64,000 nt of DNA. It comes from Methanospirillum stamsii. GTDB lineage: Archaea; Halobacteriota; Methanomicrobia; Methanomicrobiales; Methanospirillaceae. Made by a program: the position numbers and the translations under genes. The stretch spans positions 372,001 to 436,000 of the forward strand of contig NZ_CP176366.1 in assembly GCF_046244385.1 (NCBI RefSeq). The letters run 5' to 3'. Numbering within the stretch: position 1 is the first letter of the stretch; each line of letters begins with the position of its first letter. Under the pieces are notes generated by a model. The model searched no databases. It saw only the letters and a list, made by a program, of their open reading frames with translations, and had not been told where the DNA came from. Below are positions 42,866 through 51,999 of this stretch, in pieces.

Positions 42866-43729
42866 ATGGTCACGATAATTGATAAACCTCGAGTGATCCC
42901 AGCTGCAGGAACACCACCAAAAACAATAGAAGAATATATCGGCAGAGTTGTATGTGGAATATCAGAGGTAAGTATTGCAAAGATGGTGAGTCCCCCTGGC
43001 TGGACTGAACCATTTCAGACACCTGATTTTGATGAGTATACACTGGTTCTAAAAGGGACACTCATAATCGAAACTGAAACCGAAAGGTTCAGTGTTTCTC
43101 ATGGTCAGGCAATAATCGTCCTTAAGGGATCTACCATACGATACCAGACACCTGAGGGAGCAGAATACATCGCAATATGCATCCCGGCTTTTTCTCCAGA
43201 TATAGTTCACCGGTTACCATTGGAGACAGAGGAAAAAAAGGAAGAAAAAACCACCAGAATCCAATCGTACCATGTTGATACAACCGGACCGGAAGAGATT
43301 GACCGGATAGAATCATTATGGGAATTACTCCGAGAATATACTATCCAGAACAACCCACAATTTTCCAGCAAAATCAAAAAGAAAGGATATTATTACCGAA
43401 AAATAGAAATTATCGAGAAGAATAAAGAACGAAAAATCAGATTGGATTTTGCAGTTGATGATAAAACAGGAAAAGATATTGGATATTGTATCTGTTCAGC
43501 TGCCCCCCAGTCATTTGGAGAAGTTGAATCAATTTTCATCCATGAAGAGGCAAGAAACAACGGGATCGGAACATCATTGATGAATCATGCCCTTTCCTGG
43601 ATGAAGGAGCAGGAAGTATCAGATATCAGGGCATATGTTACCGTTGGAAACGAGGTTGTTATGCCATTTTACAAGAAGTTTGGATTATATCCAAGGCAAT
43701 ATATTTTGGAGAATCATGAAGGATTATGA
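42866..43729 (+). CDS. Cupin-GNAT fusion protein
   Basis: A 287-residue two-domain protein. Residues 1-120 form a cupin barrel (WTEPFQTPDFDEYTLVLKGT with GQAIIVLKGSTIRYQTPEGA); residues 130-287 are a GNAT acetyltransferase with FGEVESIFIHEEARNNGIGT-SLM and AYVTVGNEVVMPFYKKFGLY. Both domain signatures are clear. Fusion of a small-ligand barrel with an acetyltransferase is uncommon; the cupin may sense or bind the substrate. Its stop overlaps the start of the isochorismatase gene as ATGA, so the two are coupled. Confidence 0.85.
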   Translation: MVTIIDKPRVIPAAGTPPKTIEEYIGRVVCGISEVSIAKMVSPPGWTEPFQTPDFDEYTLVLKGTLIIETETERFSVSHGQAIIVLKGSTIRYQTPEGAEYIAICIPAFSPDIVHRLPLETEEKKEEKTTRIQSYHVDTTGPEEIDRIESLWELLREYTIQNNPQFSSKIKKKGYYYRKIEIIEKNKERKIRLDFAVDDKTGKDIGYCICSAAPQSFGEVESIFIHEEARNNGIGTSLMNHALSWMKEQEVSDIRAYVTVGNEVVMPFYKKFGLYPRQYILENHEGL

Positions 43730-44292
43730 TAAAAACAGCAGTACTTTTAATAGACATTCAAAATGATTACTTCCCCGGGGGGGCTATGGAATGTGTGAAA
43801 AGCATTAAGGCCGGTGAAAATGCAGGGAAAATTTTACAATGGGCAAGGGACAGAAGGGTAATCCCCATCCACATCAGACATATCTCAACAAGACCCGGAG
43901 CATCGTTTTTTCTCCCGGGAACAGTCGGTTCAGAGATACATGAACTGGTTTCTCCTCTTTCAGGAGAGAGAATAATTATAAAAAACTTCCCAAATAGTTT
44001 TAGGGAGACAAATCTTGAGGAAATACTGAGAGAAAACAATATTGAGAGACTCATCATCACAGGCATGATGACACATATGTGTATTGACACAACTACCAGA
44101 GCTGCAACTGATTTGGGTTACTCTTGTATTTTGATCCATGATGCATGTGCAACAAGAGAACTGACCTTTGAAGATGAGAGAGTACCTTCTCATTATGTGC
44201 ATGCGTCATTTATCAGTTCCCTGTCTGGATTATATGCCAGAATTTTCTCGACAGAGGAGTTTCTTTCAAATCAGGAATTTAATCCATCGTAA
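43726..44292 (+). CDS. Isochorismatase-family cysteine hydrolase
   Basis: A 188-residue enzyme. AVLLIDIQNDYFPGGAMEC supplies the catalytic aspartate, PGTVGSEIHELVSP the cis-peptide region, and GMMTHMCIDTTTRAATDLGY the catalytic cysteine. The lysine of the triad is in the IIIKNFPNSF region. Members hydrolyse isochorismate, nicotinamide or related amides; the specificity cannot be read. It is cotranscribed with the cupin-GNAT gene. Confidence 0.9.
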   Translation: MIKTAVLLIDIQNDYFPGGAMECVKSIKAGENAGKILQWARDRRVIPIHIRHISTRPGASFFLPGTVGSEIHELVSPLSGERIIIKNFPNSFRETNLEEILRENNIERLIITGMMTHMCIDTTTRAATDLGYSCILIHDACATRELTFEDERVPSHYVHASFISSLSGLYARIFSTEEFLSNQEFNPS

Positions 44293-44389
44293 TAAGTCTC
44301 ATAATTGAAAACTATTACCAAATTAATAACCATTTAGAAAATTAAAACAGACACCATATTTGATCAGACGGAAAATGGGAATAAACAAT

Positions 44390-44665
44390 ATGAATGATGC
44401 AGCATTTATCCTCTATCTTATCCTTAATGTCATAGCATTGGCAGTTTTCGGAATTGACAAATATCGTGCAGTTTCTGACAAATACCGCATCCCAGAAAAA
44501 AGATTATTAACTGCGGCATTTTTTGGTCCGGTTGGGGCATATGCCGGTATGAGGATCTTCAGACATAAAATCCGAAAACCACTTTTTTCAATTCTGATTC
44601 CACTGTTTATACTGGTACATGCCGGAATATATGGCCTGATGATTTCAGGGTACCTCCATTCCTAA
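44390..44665 (+). CDS. DUF1294 membrane protein
   Basis: A 91-residue membrane protein with two or three hydrophobic helices. FGIDKYRAVSDKYRIPEKRL and AAFFGPVGAYAGMRIFRHKI are the DUF1294 signature, including the RxPExxL and GG-like GAYxGM elements. I chose the ATG at 44390 because the family begins there; the frame at 44360 adds ten residues. Function unknown. Confidence 0.8.
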   Translation: MNDAAFILYLILNVIALAVFGIDKYRAVSDKYRIPEKRLLTAAFFGPVGAYAGMRIFRHKIRKPLFSILIPLFILVHAGIYGLMISGYLHS

Positions 44666-44739
44666 CCTTTATCAATACAGTATTACGATAATTGAACAAT
44701 ACCAGAACTCTTTTCTTTTTTTCTGCCGAAAAGGATGGT

Positions 44740-45819
44740 ATGATTCGATCATCAGTACCTACCTTGGTATTCCTTCTGACACTCGCACTCATCGGCGTCA
44801 GCGGGTGTATTGCATCAGAAACCAACCCTTCACTAACAATTACCGGAGAAATCATTTACAATGACCTTGAAGGAGGATTTTTTGGTATAACAACCCAGGA
44901 AGGAGATAATTACCTTCCAATTGATCTTCCTGATGAGTTTAAAAAAGAAGGTCTCCTGGTAACGATTACCGGAATCATTGATCCTGATGTTATGACAATT
45001 CAGATGTGGGGACAGCCACTTCGTATTCAGTCTATTGAAATTACGGAAGAACCTTCGGAAATAAAAAAAGGATGGTATGAAGGAGAAAATCCAGACTTCA
45101 ATCCCGACCGGGATCTTGTAATGACAAAACTTCTTCTTGAGTCCTCTACGGCATTACAGCAAAAACTGGAGATTATGAATGAGGGTGTGAAAAACACAGC
45201 GGCTGAACTAAAAGGAACTAATCTTCAAAACAGCAATTTGACACCATATCTAAAAAATTTGATAGAGATGTATCCGGAAATTTTTGAGGTAGCCGTTCTT
45301 AACAGGGCAGGAATAATCACTGAGGTATATCCTGAATCCTATAAAGCAAGCATTGGAGCGGACACCGGTGGACAAGAACTCATATCAGAATTAATAAAAT
45401 ACCCAGTTCCGGGAATGAGTAGATATATTGAGACACTGGAAGGTGAAAAAGCAGTAAATATTGTTTACCCTCTTTTTTCTTCTTCTAATTCACTTACCGG
45501 TTACCTTTCCATCTTGTTTCATCCGGATGAACTTGTAAAAAACTCGATGGAGGTTCCATTTAATGATTATCAGTTCACTATCCAGGTCATCCAGCCAGAT
45601 GGAACATCTCTTGGATACAAAGGAGAGAATGATACAAATATATCAGTTCCTTCAAAATCTCCTCCGACCCGGGTGATTTCCGGCTGTGGATTAATTGACT
45701 TTACATCAGGAACAGGAGATCAAGAAATCAGTAATCCTGATAATACAAGTAAAATGACTTATTGGACTACAATTTCCTTACATAACATACCCTGGAGAGT
45801 ATTGGTCATATCAGGATGA
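44740..45819 (+). CDS. Lipoprotein with cache-like sensor domain
   Basis: A 359-residue lipoprotein. The signal helix (LVFLLTLALIGVSGC) ends in a lipobox, with ATG at 44740 preceded by AAGGA; the longer frame opens with TTG at 44692. An N-terminal beta domain is followed by a helix and a PDC/cache-like fold: EMYPEIFEVAVLNRAGIITE, then GGQELISELIKYPVPGMSRY. Cache domains bind small extracellular ligands and usually belong to kinases or chemoreceptors, but here no signalling domain is attached. Confidence 0.75.
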   Translation: MIRSSVPTLVFLLTLALIGVSGCIASETNPSLTITGEIIYNDLEGGFFGITTQEGDNYLPIDLPDEFKKEGLLVTITGIIDPDVMTIQMWGQPLRIQSIEITEEPSEIKKGWYEGENPDFNPDRDLVMTKLLLESSTALQQKLEIMNEGVKNTAAELKGTNLQNSNLTPYLKNLIEMYPEIFEVAVLNRAGIITEVYPESYKASIGADTGGQELISELIKYPVPGMSRYIETLEGEKAVNIVYPLFSSSNSLTGYLSILFHPDELVKNSMEVPFNDYQFTIQVIQPDGTSLGYKGENDTNISVPSKSPPTRVISGCGLIDFTSGTGDQEISNPDNTSKMTYWTTISLHNIPWRVLVISG

Positions 45820-45882
45820 TCCTTTGTACTCTTTTTCCTATAGTAACACATATGGTAATTACAAATCAGGGCATGTACGGTT

Positions 45883-46719
45883 ATGAAAATTCAGAGAAAT
45901 ATCTGGGAAAACAAGGGAGGATTTCTGCTGGCAACTATCATTGGAATTATCTGCGGTCGAATTGTTGAAGCGTTCTTTCATGAATCCGGACATTATATGG
46001 CTGCAAAAATTGCAGGCATATCTTTTCAGACAAACCAAGTCCATTCTTTTTCATTTTTGCCAGCATTCATCAATTATTATCCGCCAGGAATTCCCTTTTT
46101 TACTGAAAGTTACTCTTACATACAATATTTACCAACAATGCAGGAATATTCGGGGATTATCGCAATCAGCGGCCTTCTGATGAATGCCCTTGCATCCTTA
46201 CTGTGTTTCTGGTTTTTTTTCAAATCTCAAATTATCCGATCGAAAATTATCATAACAGCAATATTCTGGATCCTGGTCTTCAATCTGGGAGCATTATTTT
46301 CATATATCCCATTACGGGTTTTTAACTCTTCTAAAGATGTGGGAATTTTTCTGACCTCGTACCAGATTCATCCGTTAATCTTATTATTACCTTGTGTAAT
46401 TCTCATTGGAGCAGGATTAATCGTGTTTTTTACCACAATATTACCGATATATTGTATTTCCATACCGGTTCAGTCAGGAATAATCCGAATATTACTTCTT
46501 CTCTGTTCCACCACCATATTTCTCTTATATATGGTAGAACCAGTATTTACCGGATTTAAAATTGAGGATATAATCAACTTCCATGATGCAATGAATATAT
46601 TTCCCATAATAGTAATCGGGCAAATTATGTTTCTTTCAGCAGTAACAATGCTTGGGTTTTTCCGCATATGCTATTTATCCTCATCCCATTTTATTGGAAA
46701 TAATCAAAAAACCAGGTGA
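45883..46719 (+). CDS. Membrane metalloprotease-like protein (HExxH)
   Basis: A 278-residue membrane protein with about seven hydrophobic segments. The motif FFHESGHYMAAKIAG (HESGH at 33-37) lies at the end of the first helix, as in zinc-dependent intramembrane proteases of the M50 type, and the sequence then continues with hydrophobic helices. A conserved third ligand (the NxxPxxPLDG motif of classic site-2 proteases) is not visible, so the assignment is only to an M50-like group. Possible substrates cannot be inferred. Confidence 0.6.
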   Translation: MKIQRNIWENKGGFLLATIIGIICGRIVEAFFHESGHYMAAKIAGISFQTNQVHSFSFLPAFINYYPPGIPFFTESYSYIQYLPTMQEYSGIIAISGLLMNALASLLCFWFFFKSQIIRSKIIITAIFWILVFNLGALFSYIPLRVFNSSKDVGIFLTSYQIHPLILLLPCVILIGAGLIVFFTTILPIYCISIPVQSGIIRILLLLCSTTIFLLYMVEPVFTGFKIEDIINFHDAMNIFPIIVIGQIMFLSAVTMLGFFRICYLSSSHFIGNNQKTR

Positions 46720-46808
46720 AAAAAGGGGCACTTTGTGTCAGGATACCCTTTAGGAAAAAGATCCTGAGATCCTTTTTTCACATCAAAAACCAATACAACA
46801 CATAGAGG

Positions 46809-47534
46809 ATGTCCCACCCAATGCAAAAAATTACCCTCACCATTTCATCTGATATTGCCTTACAGTTACAACATTTAGCTTCAGAACAAAAGGTTACTGT
46901 TGAGGTTATCGCCACAGACCTGTTAAACCAGGCAATGCAGGGTAAAAAACCGGAAGCATTCAGGATTGTACAAAGTGAAAGGATAGGACAACCGGTTTTT
47001 TCAGATTCGGAGGGATTAAAGGAGATCATTCATCGTCAGGATGAAGAAATAATCTGGCTTCGGGATCAGATAACACGGCTCTCAACCCTGACACCTACAA
47101 CACATGTTATTAAACATGAATACCCGGCTTTCAATGCAACCCTCCGTGATAATCCAGAAAACCCATTCTGCGATGAGAAAAAAAATCTAAAACCTGGAAA
47201 TAAGAAATCGGAAACTGCTGATACAATTCAACCATACCAGGTTTCAGTAGAGGATGTTCAATATTCTGTTCAGGAGCCCGGCATTGAGTCTGATGAACTA
47301 TTGACATCAAACTTTTCCGGTCCAGACCGGGTGGATGAACGTACACTTCGTGATTCAATCGGAGGAGTCAGAGGTGAGGTTGACTACACAATACGTGAGG
47401 CGGCAGCTATTGCCGGTGAATCAGAGGCAGTTATCCTAGAATTCATCACCAACGGATTTTTACCTGCGAAAATGGAAGGAACAATGTACCATATCAGAGG
47501 CGCCGATCTTCAACGATACATGATGAGTAAATAA
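46809..47534 (+). CDS. Putative DNA-binding protein: ribbon-helix-helix-like plus MerR/excisionase-like HTH
   Basis: A 241-residue protein. The N-terminus QKITLTISSDIALQLQHLAS resembles a CopG-type ribbon-helix-helix. The middle is charged and disordered, with a short helical WLRDQITRLSTL. The C-terminus from about residue 195 reads YTIREAAAIAGESEAVILEF then GFLPAKMEGTMYHIRGADLQ, like the HTH-17 family used by excisionases. Two DNA-binding modules in one chain is unusual. The target is unknown; no mobile-element genes are nearby. Confidence 0.6.
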   Translation: MSHPMQKITLTISSDIALQLQHLASEQKVTVEVIATDLLNQAMQGKKPEAFRIVQSERIGQPVFSDSEGLKEIIHRQDEEIIWLRDQITRLSTLTPTTHVIKHEYPAFNATLRDNPENPFCDEKKNLKPGNKKSETADTIQPYQVSVEDVQYSVQEPGIESDELLTSNFSGPDRVDERTLRDSIGGVRGEVDYTIREAAAIAGESEAVILEFITNGFLPAKMEGTMYHIRGADLQRYMMSK

Positions 47535-47608
47535 TTACGAAAATTTTTAAAATCGGAATACTTCAATCAGATCATTATCTTTTTTACCTCATCCGTAGAG
47601 GGATAGAC

Positions 47609-48961
47609 ATGTTACTTTTTCGGACATCTGTAAAGATAATCCTGATTTTGTGTTTTTTGTCAGGAATTACCCTCGTATCTGCATCATCTGTTACTGATGA
47701 ACAACCTAGCACGGTAATCATGGTGAATGAATCCTGTTCACCATTCATGGTTGATGACCCTGAATTTGACTTTGAATTAAAAAGGACACTTACCAGCATG
47801 TATTCAAAGGGATCAGATTTGGGAGAAGTAATAGCGACAGCTGCTCGTATCGATCCTCTGTCTTATGAAAATTGGTATAAAGAATGGACTAAAACGGCAG
47901 ATCACTTCAGAGATATTGGGAATAATGCATATGAAAATGGACATCTGGTTTCCGCACATGATGCCTGGCTCAGGGCACAGACATATTATCGGACTGCTGA
48001 ATTTTTCCTCCACAATAATCCAGATGACCCCCGGATAATCAGTTCCTGGCAAAATAGTGTGGATACTTTCAGGGATGCAATGAAACTGGACCCAGTCAAT
48101 ATGGAAATTGTCGAGATCCCTTATGAAAATACCACTCTTCCCGGATACTTCTATTCCGCTGATGAATCAGGAAAGAAAAGACCACTTCTGATTATCCAGA
48201 CAGGATATGACGGGACTCAGGAAGAACTCTACTCGAATGCTCTGGAGGGGGTCAGACGAGGTTATAATGTTCTCACATTCGAAGGTCCGGGACAGGGAGA
48301 AGTAATCAGGATTCAGAAAATCCCATTCAGGTATGACTGGGAAGCAGTTATCACTCCTGTCCTTGATTATGCACTGCAAAGATCGGATGTAGATCCTGAA
48401 AGAGTGGGATTGTGGGGGATTAGTATGGGAGGATACCTTGCACCCAGGGCTGCTGTTTTTGACCACCGGATTTCTGCCCTTATCGCAGATTCAGGAATAT
48501 ATGATATGGCAGCACAGGAAGTTGAAGAGATCAAACAGGGTTTTCCCGATCCTCAAAACACAACAAGAGAGGATGTTTTCGAATTCATCCGGGAAAATGA
48601 GGGTGATATGAACATGGAGATGTATGCCATTATGAATAATTCAACCAGCATGAACTGGAGCATGGCAAATGGTATGTTTGTTTTTAACGTTAACACTCCC
48701 GCAGATGTCATGCTGGTATACCAGGATTATAACCTTGAAGAGATTCTGGATAAGATTCAGTGTCCCACACTTGTCTGCGATGGACAAAATGATTCAAAAA
48801 TTGGTAATCAGGCAAAAACATTCTATGATATCCTAACCTGCCCAAAGAAATATCTCCAATTCACCGATGAATATTGTGCAGGTGAACACTGTCAGCTTGG
48901 AGCATCAGCAATTTCATTCCAGGAAAAATTTGACTGGTTGGATGACCAGTTAAATCCTTGA
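47609..48961 (+). CDS. Secreted alpha/beta hydrolase
   Basis: A 450-residue exported protein with a signal peptide (ILILCFLSGITLVSA) and a helical region (about residues 50-160) that includes a TPR-like NAYENGHLVSAHDAWLRAQT. The hydrolase core begins RPLLIIQTGYDGTQEELYSN; the nucleophile is in VGLWGISMGGYLAPRAAV, and VCDGQNDSKIGNQAK plus EHCQLGASAI supply the acid and histidine. It resembles FrsA/dienelactone-hydrolase-type acyl hydrolases. Substrate unknown. Confidence 0.85.
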   Translation: MLLFRTSVKIILILCFLSGITLVSASSVTDEQPSTVIMVNESCSPFMVDDPEFDFELKRTLTSMYSKGSDLGEVIATAARIDPLSYENWYKEWTKTADHFRDIGNNAYENGHLVSAHDAWLRAQTYYRTAEFFLHNNPDDPRIISSWQNSVDTFRDAMKLDPVNMEIVEIPYENTTLPGYFYSADESGKKRPLLIIQTGYDGTQEELYSNALEGVRRGYNVLTFEGPGQGEVIRIQKIPFRYDWEAVITPVLDYALQRSDVDPERVGLWGISMGGYLAPRAAVFDHRISALIADSGIYDMAAQEVEEIKQGFPDPQNTTREDVFEFIRENEGDMNMEMYAIMNNSTSMNWSMANGMFVFNVNTPADVMLVYQDYNLEEILDKIQCPTLVCDGQNDSKIGNQAKTFYDILTCPKKYLQFTDEYCAGEHCQLGASAISFQEKFDWLDDQLNP

Positions 48962-49031
48962 TTTCGATTTTTGTAGAATATCCTAAATAATAGATCGGAT
49001 GTCTCTGAAAAAAGGAATGAGAAGTTCAGAT

Positions 49032-49487
49032 TCAGGGTAATTGGATAGTCCTGGTCTGATTAAAAGGTATTTTAGGAGAAAAACCAAAAAATGTTGGCTC
49101 TGCAGTACCTTCAACTTTTACCGTTATTTCTCCGGAAATAAGGAACCTAAACCCGGCTTTTATTAGATCGGCATTCTTTGCAGATACCGGTAAAAGCAGG
49201 GTATTTTCACCACTTGAAATATCAACATCTGCTTTTTCAATATAACTCAAAGGTTCCCATTTCCCATTTTGCAGATATGTTACATTGGCATTTATCTTCT
49301 GAAACAAAACTCCAAATGGATTGGGATTATCAATTGCCAGCGTGACATCAAGACAAAGATCAGTTGCATTGATAGAAGCAAGATCAACAGAACTGACATC
49401 TACCGTCGGTTCTTTAAAAAGGGCAGTACAACCACATAGGAGAAGGGTTGATATAAGCAGGAAAATTAACAGACAAATTTTTTTCAT
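49032..49487 (-). CDS. LEA-2-like lipoprotein
   Basis: A 151-residue protein. The ATG at 49487 begins a signal helix (LLIFLLISTLLLCGC) ending in a lipobox. The mature part has ATDLCLDVTLAIDNPNPFGV, the typical NPxxxxV element of the LEA type 2 (water-stress) immunoglobulin-like family, followed by beta strands. Family members are membrane-proximal stress or structural proteins. It is convergent with the secreted hydrolase gene. Confidence 0.75.
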   Translation of the reverse strand: MKKICLLIFLLISTLLLCGCTALFKEPTVDVSSVDLASINATDLCLDVTLAIDNPNPFGVLFQKINANVTYLQNGKWEPLSYIEKADVDISSGENTLLLPVSAKNADLIKAGFRFLISGEITVKVEGTAEPTFFGFSPKIPFNQTRTIQLP

Positions 49488-49568
49488 GATAATATAACCG
49501 GATTTATTTACTGTATACATGGGCATTAACAATATACAAACACATTCACAAAAAAAGGATTACTACCA

Positions 49569-49928
49569 ATGAGAGAAACATCTGTCAATCAATTAATCCG
49601 GACAATTTTTAGATATATTCTGTTAGTCGGTTTAATTTCTGGTTTTACATTTGCTGATAACAACCTGGTTTCTAATACCACATTATCAGATTATGAATCT
49701 GATGAGATCAGTATTTTGCTTTCTCTCCTTCAGAAAATTGGATTTGATTTCTCATATGGTAATGATGGAGAAACCATCTTTTCAATGGTCGATAAATCCC
49801 TGACCCAAATTATTTCATCTCTTGCTTCAGGAAACGTGGAAGGATTCATGGACATACCCATCATAAAAGAAACATTAGCTTTCGCAAATATGACAGTTGA
49901 GGATGTTGTTATTGACCCAGATGTTTAA
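49569..49928 (+). CDS. Hypothetical secreted protein
   Basis: A 119-residue protein with a hydrophobic N-terminal segment (YILLVGLISGFTFA) and a mature part of about 85 residues rich in Ser, Asp and hydrophobic residues, without cysteines. It is not recognised. It is divergent from the LEA-2-like gene and precedes another secreted protein in the same direction. Confidence 0.55.
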   Translation: MRETSVNQLIRTIFRYILLVGLISGFTFADNNLVSNTTLSDYESDEISILLSLLQKIGFDFSYGNDGETIFSMVDKSLTQIISSLASGNVEGFMDIPIIKETLAFANMTVEDVVIDPDV

Positions 49929-50034
49929 AAAAAGATGAATCTGAAAAAAATTTGTCTCTGTCCAGGTGATATTTTTATCAGAATAGAGGAGAGATGTTTT
50001 ATTTAACAAAACAAAATAAGGGTAGGAAACTCTG

Positions 50035-51369
50035 ATGAAACCTATGTATGCAAAATGCAATTCAAAAAAAGAGAGAAAATATATAGCAGTTTTCTTTTCT
50101 CTTTTGATTCTTCTTATCTTACCAGTAAACGGAACCGTAACAGAGCAAGAAAATGGTATCATCTTCAATGGTCCTTTCTTTGAAAATTATGGTCAGGGAT
50201 TTTCTAACTGGTCGGGGGATTCTCCAATTCCACAAGGGACTCTTTTACTTAAAGGGAGTTTAAAATTTGTCCCAGATGAAATTTTACCAGGTGATGAAAT
50301 CGAATGTCTGCTTGATTTAAGCGTTTCTGCAATGACTCTAACCGGAAAAGATGGGGCTGTCCTGAAAAATACACAGGACCGAGTCTGGTCAGTTGATACA
50401 TCCAGATTTATGAATAAAACAGTGAATTTCCCGGTTGTTCCGGATTCTGAACTCCTGGGAATAGGGGTAGGATCACAAGTTCCTGACCTTATCAACCGGG
50501 ATACAAAACGAATTATCAGCATGACCATCCCGGATACAGCAAAACCGGGTGTTTATCCTGTCAGAGCATTTGTGAACGGAACTAATCTCCGGACAAAAGT
50601 TGTTAACCTGACCATTATCGGCAATAATGAAAATAATTCCATCAATGCTACCATTGAAGAGGATACACCAGTCCCAACTGAAATTCCGACTCCTGAAATA
50701 ACCATTGCTCCGGATTCCGGAGCCGATAGGCAGAATACTGACACACAATATGCTGGAATGAGCGAAAAAATCATCAATGAACGCAATCTTCATGTTACCA
50801 GTATTTACCCATATAGTGGCGGGGCAGGAAACACCATGGGTATAAAAGTATACGGAGATCATTTTGCATCCCCGGTTTATGTAACCCTGGTAAAAAATAA
50901 CCAGGGAATTGATGCATATAATTACTGTTTTGAAGAAAACCAGAAATATGGAGTGGTCATGATTGACATCCCCGCCGATGCTGAACAGGGAATATGGGAT
51001 CTGGTGATTACTACCAGGGATGGAAAAGCAACAGTACCTTTTGAAGTAACAGACAGACTTATTGATCCCGAGATAATATCCATCGATGCACCACTCCTGA
51101 CTCCGGATGAAGGAAAAGATATCACCATTTCAGGAAAACAGATGATGGAACCATGTGAAATCCTTCTTGCTAATGAAGACCTCAAGTGGTTTTCTTTCAC
51201 ACCAAAGCCGGTTCTCATGCACAATACATTAAAAATCAGGGTGAAGATCAATGCTCCTCTTTCAGATGAAGTTACATCAGGTCAGCTGGATCTTTCTGTG
51301 TGGAATGGGGACGGAGCAACATCCACATATGAAAATGCAGTATCATTTTCTACAGAAACTGACCTGTAA
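50035..51369 (+). CDS. Secreted protein with IPT/TIG-like beta domains
   Basis: A 444-residue exported protein. The signal segment is VFFSLLILLILPVNGTV at about residues 18-34. A beta-rich region with the IPQGTLLLKGSLKF element is followed, after an acidic Thr/Pro linker near residues 210-240, by two immunoglobulin-like IPT/TIG-type repeats: YPYSGGAGNTMGIKVYGDHF and APLLTPDEGKDITISGKQM. No C-terminal anchor is visible. Surface-layer or adhesion role is likely, but unproven. Confidence 0.7.
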   Translation: MKPMYAKCNSKKERKYIAVFFSLLILLILPVNGTVTEQENGIIFNGPFFENYGQGFSNWSGDSPIPQGTLLLKGSLKFVPDEILPGDEIECLLDLSVSAMTLTGKDGAVLKNTQDRVWSVDTSRFMNKTVNFPVVPDSELLGIGVGSQVPDLINRDTKRIISMTIPDTAKPGVYPVRAFVNGTNLRTKVVNLTIIGNNENNSINATIEEDTPVPTEIPTPEITIAPDSGADRQNTDTQYAGMSEKIINERNLHVTSIYPYSGGAGNTMGIKVYGDHFASPVYVTLVKNNQGIDAYNYCFEENQKYGVVMIDIPADAEQGIWDLVITTRDGKATVPFEVTDRLIDPEIISIDAPLLTPDEGKDITISGKQMMEPCEILLANEDLKWFSFTPKPVLMHNTLKIRVKINAPLSDEVTSGQLDLSVWNGDGATSTYENAVSFSTETDL

Positions 51370-51420
51370 ATTCTGATTTTTGAGAAAATATTAAATATGT
51401 CCTCACGGGTTGAGTAATTA

Positions 51421-51999
51421 TCACTCTTCCATTTCTTTCCGGATTGTCCTGACAAATGAAAACAGGTATTCATGCCGCCTTATGGCAATTTCTTCACCGG
51501 TTCTCGTATACATCATATATTTTAGTTTTATGAGTTTTTCATCGATATGATCCATAGCATCGGTAATATCACCCTGTCTTTCACCAGCGGATATAAATGT
51601 CCGGGCAATTCCCACGGCCCCTATTGCATCGAGTTTGTCTGCGTCAGAGAGAATTTTCGCTTCTAATGTTTCAGGGACCAGATCTGAACTGAAACGGTGG
51701 GTTCTGATTGCATGGGTGATAAAGGGAATTAAATCACGTGGATAACCGATATTCTGAAGATATTCTTCAGTTATCCTGGATCCTTCAATCTCATGAGAAA
51801 TCCCTGTCTTTTTTTCAAGAGGCCTCGCAATATCATGAAAAAGAGCGGCGGGAATGAGAATATTCAAATCAGCGTTCTCATTTTTCCCGATAATTTCACA
51901 TAACCGGGTCACCCGGAGGGTGTGGTCAAATCCATGTGAGCCTGGTTCAACAAGAGTCTTTCTGACATGCTCTTTCATGGAAATAAATAGTTTATTCAT
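51421..51999 (-). CDS. HD-domain phosphohydrolase
   Basis: A 192-residue enzyme. Metal ligands are in HGFDHTLRVTRLC, LIPAALFHDIARPL (HD) and KILSDADKLDAIGAVGI, which gives the H...HD...D pattern. HITHAIRTHRF is also typical. Archaeal HD proteins hydrolyse nucleotides or cyclic nucleotides. Its ATG overlaps the stop of the methyltransferase gene (ATGA), so the two are one operon. Confidence 0.9.
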   Translation of the reverse strand: MNKLFISMKEHVRKTLVEPGSHGFDHTLRVTRLCEIIGKNENADLNILIPAALFHDIARPLEKKTGISHEIEGSRITEEYLQNIGYPRDLIPFITHAIRTHRFSSDLVPETLEAKILSDADKLDAIGAVGIARTFISAGERQGDITDAMDHIDEKLIKLKYMMYTRTGEEIAIRRHEYLFSFVRTIRKEMEE

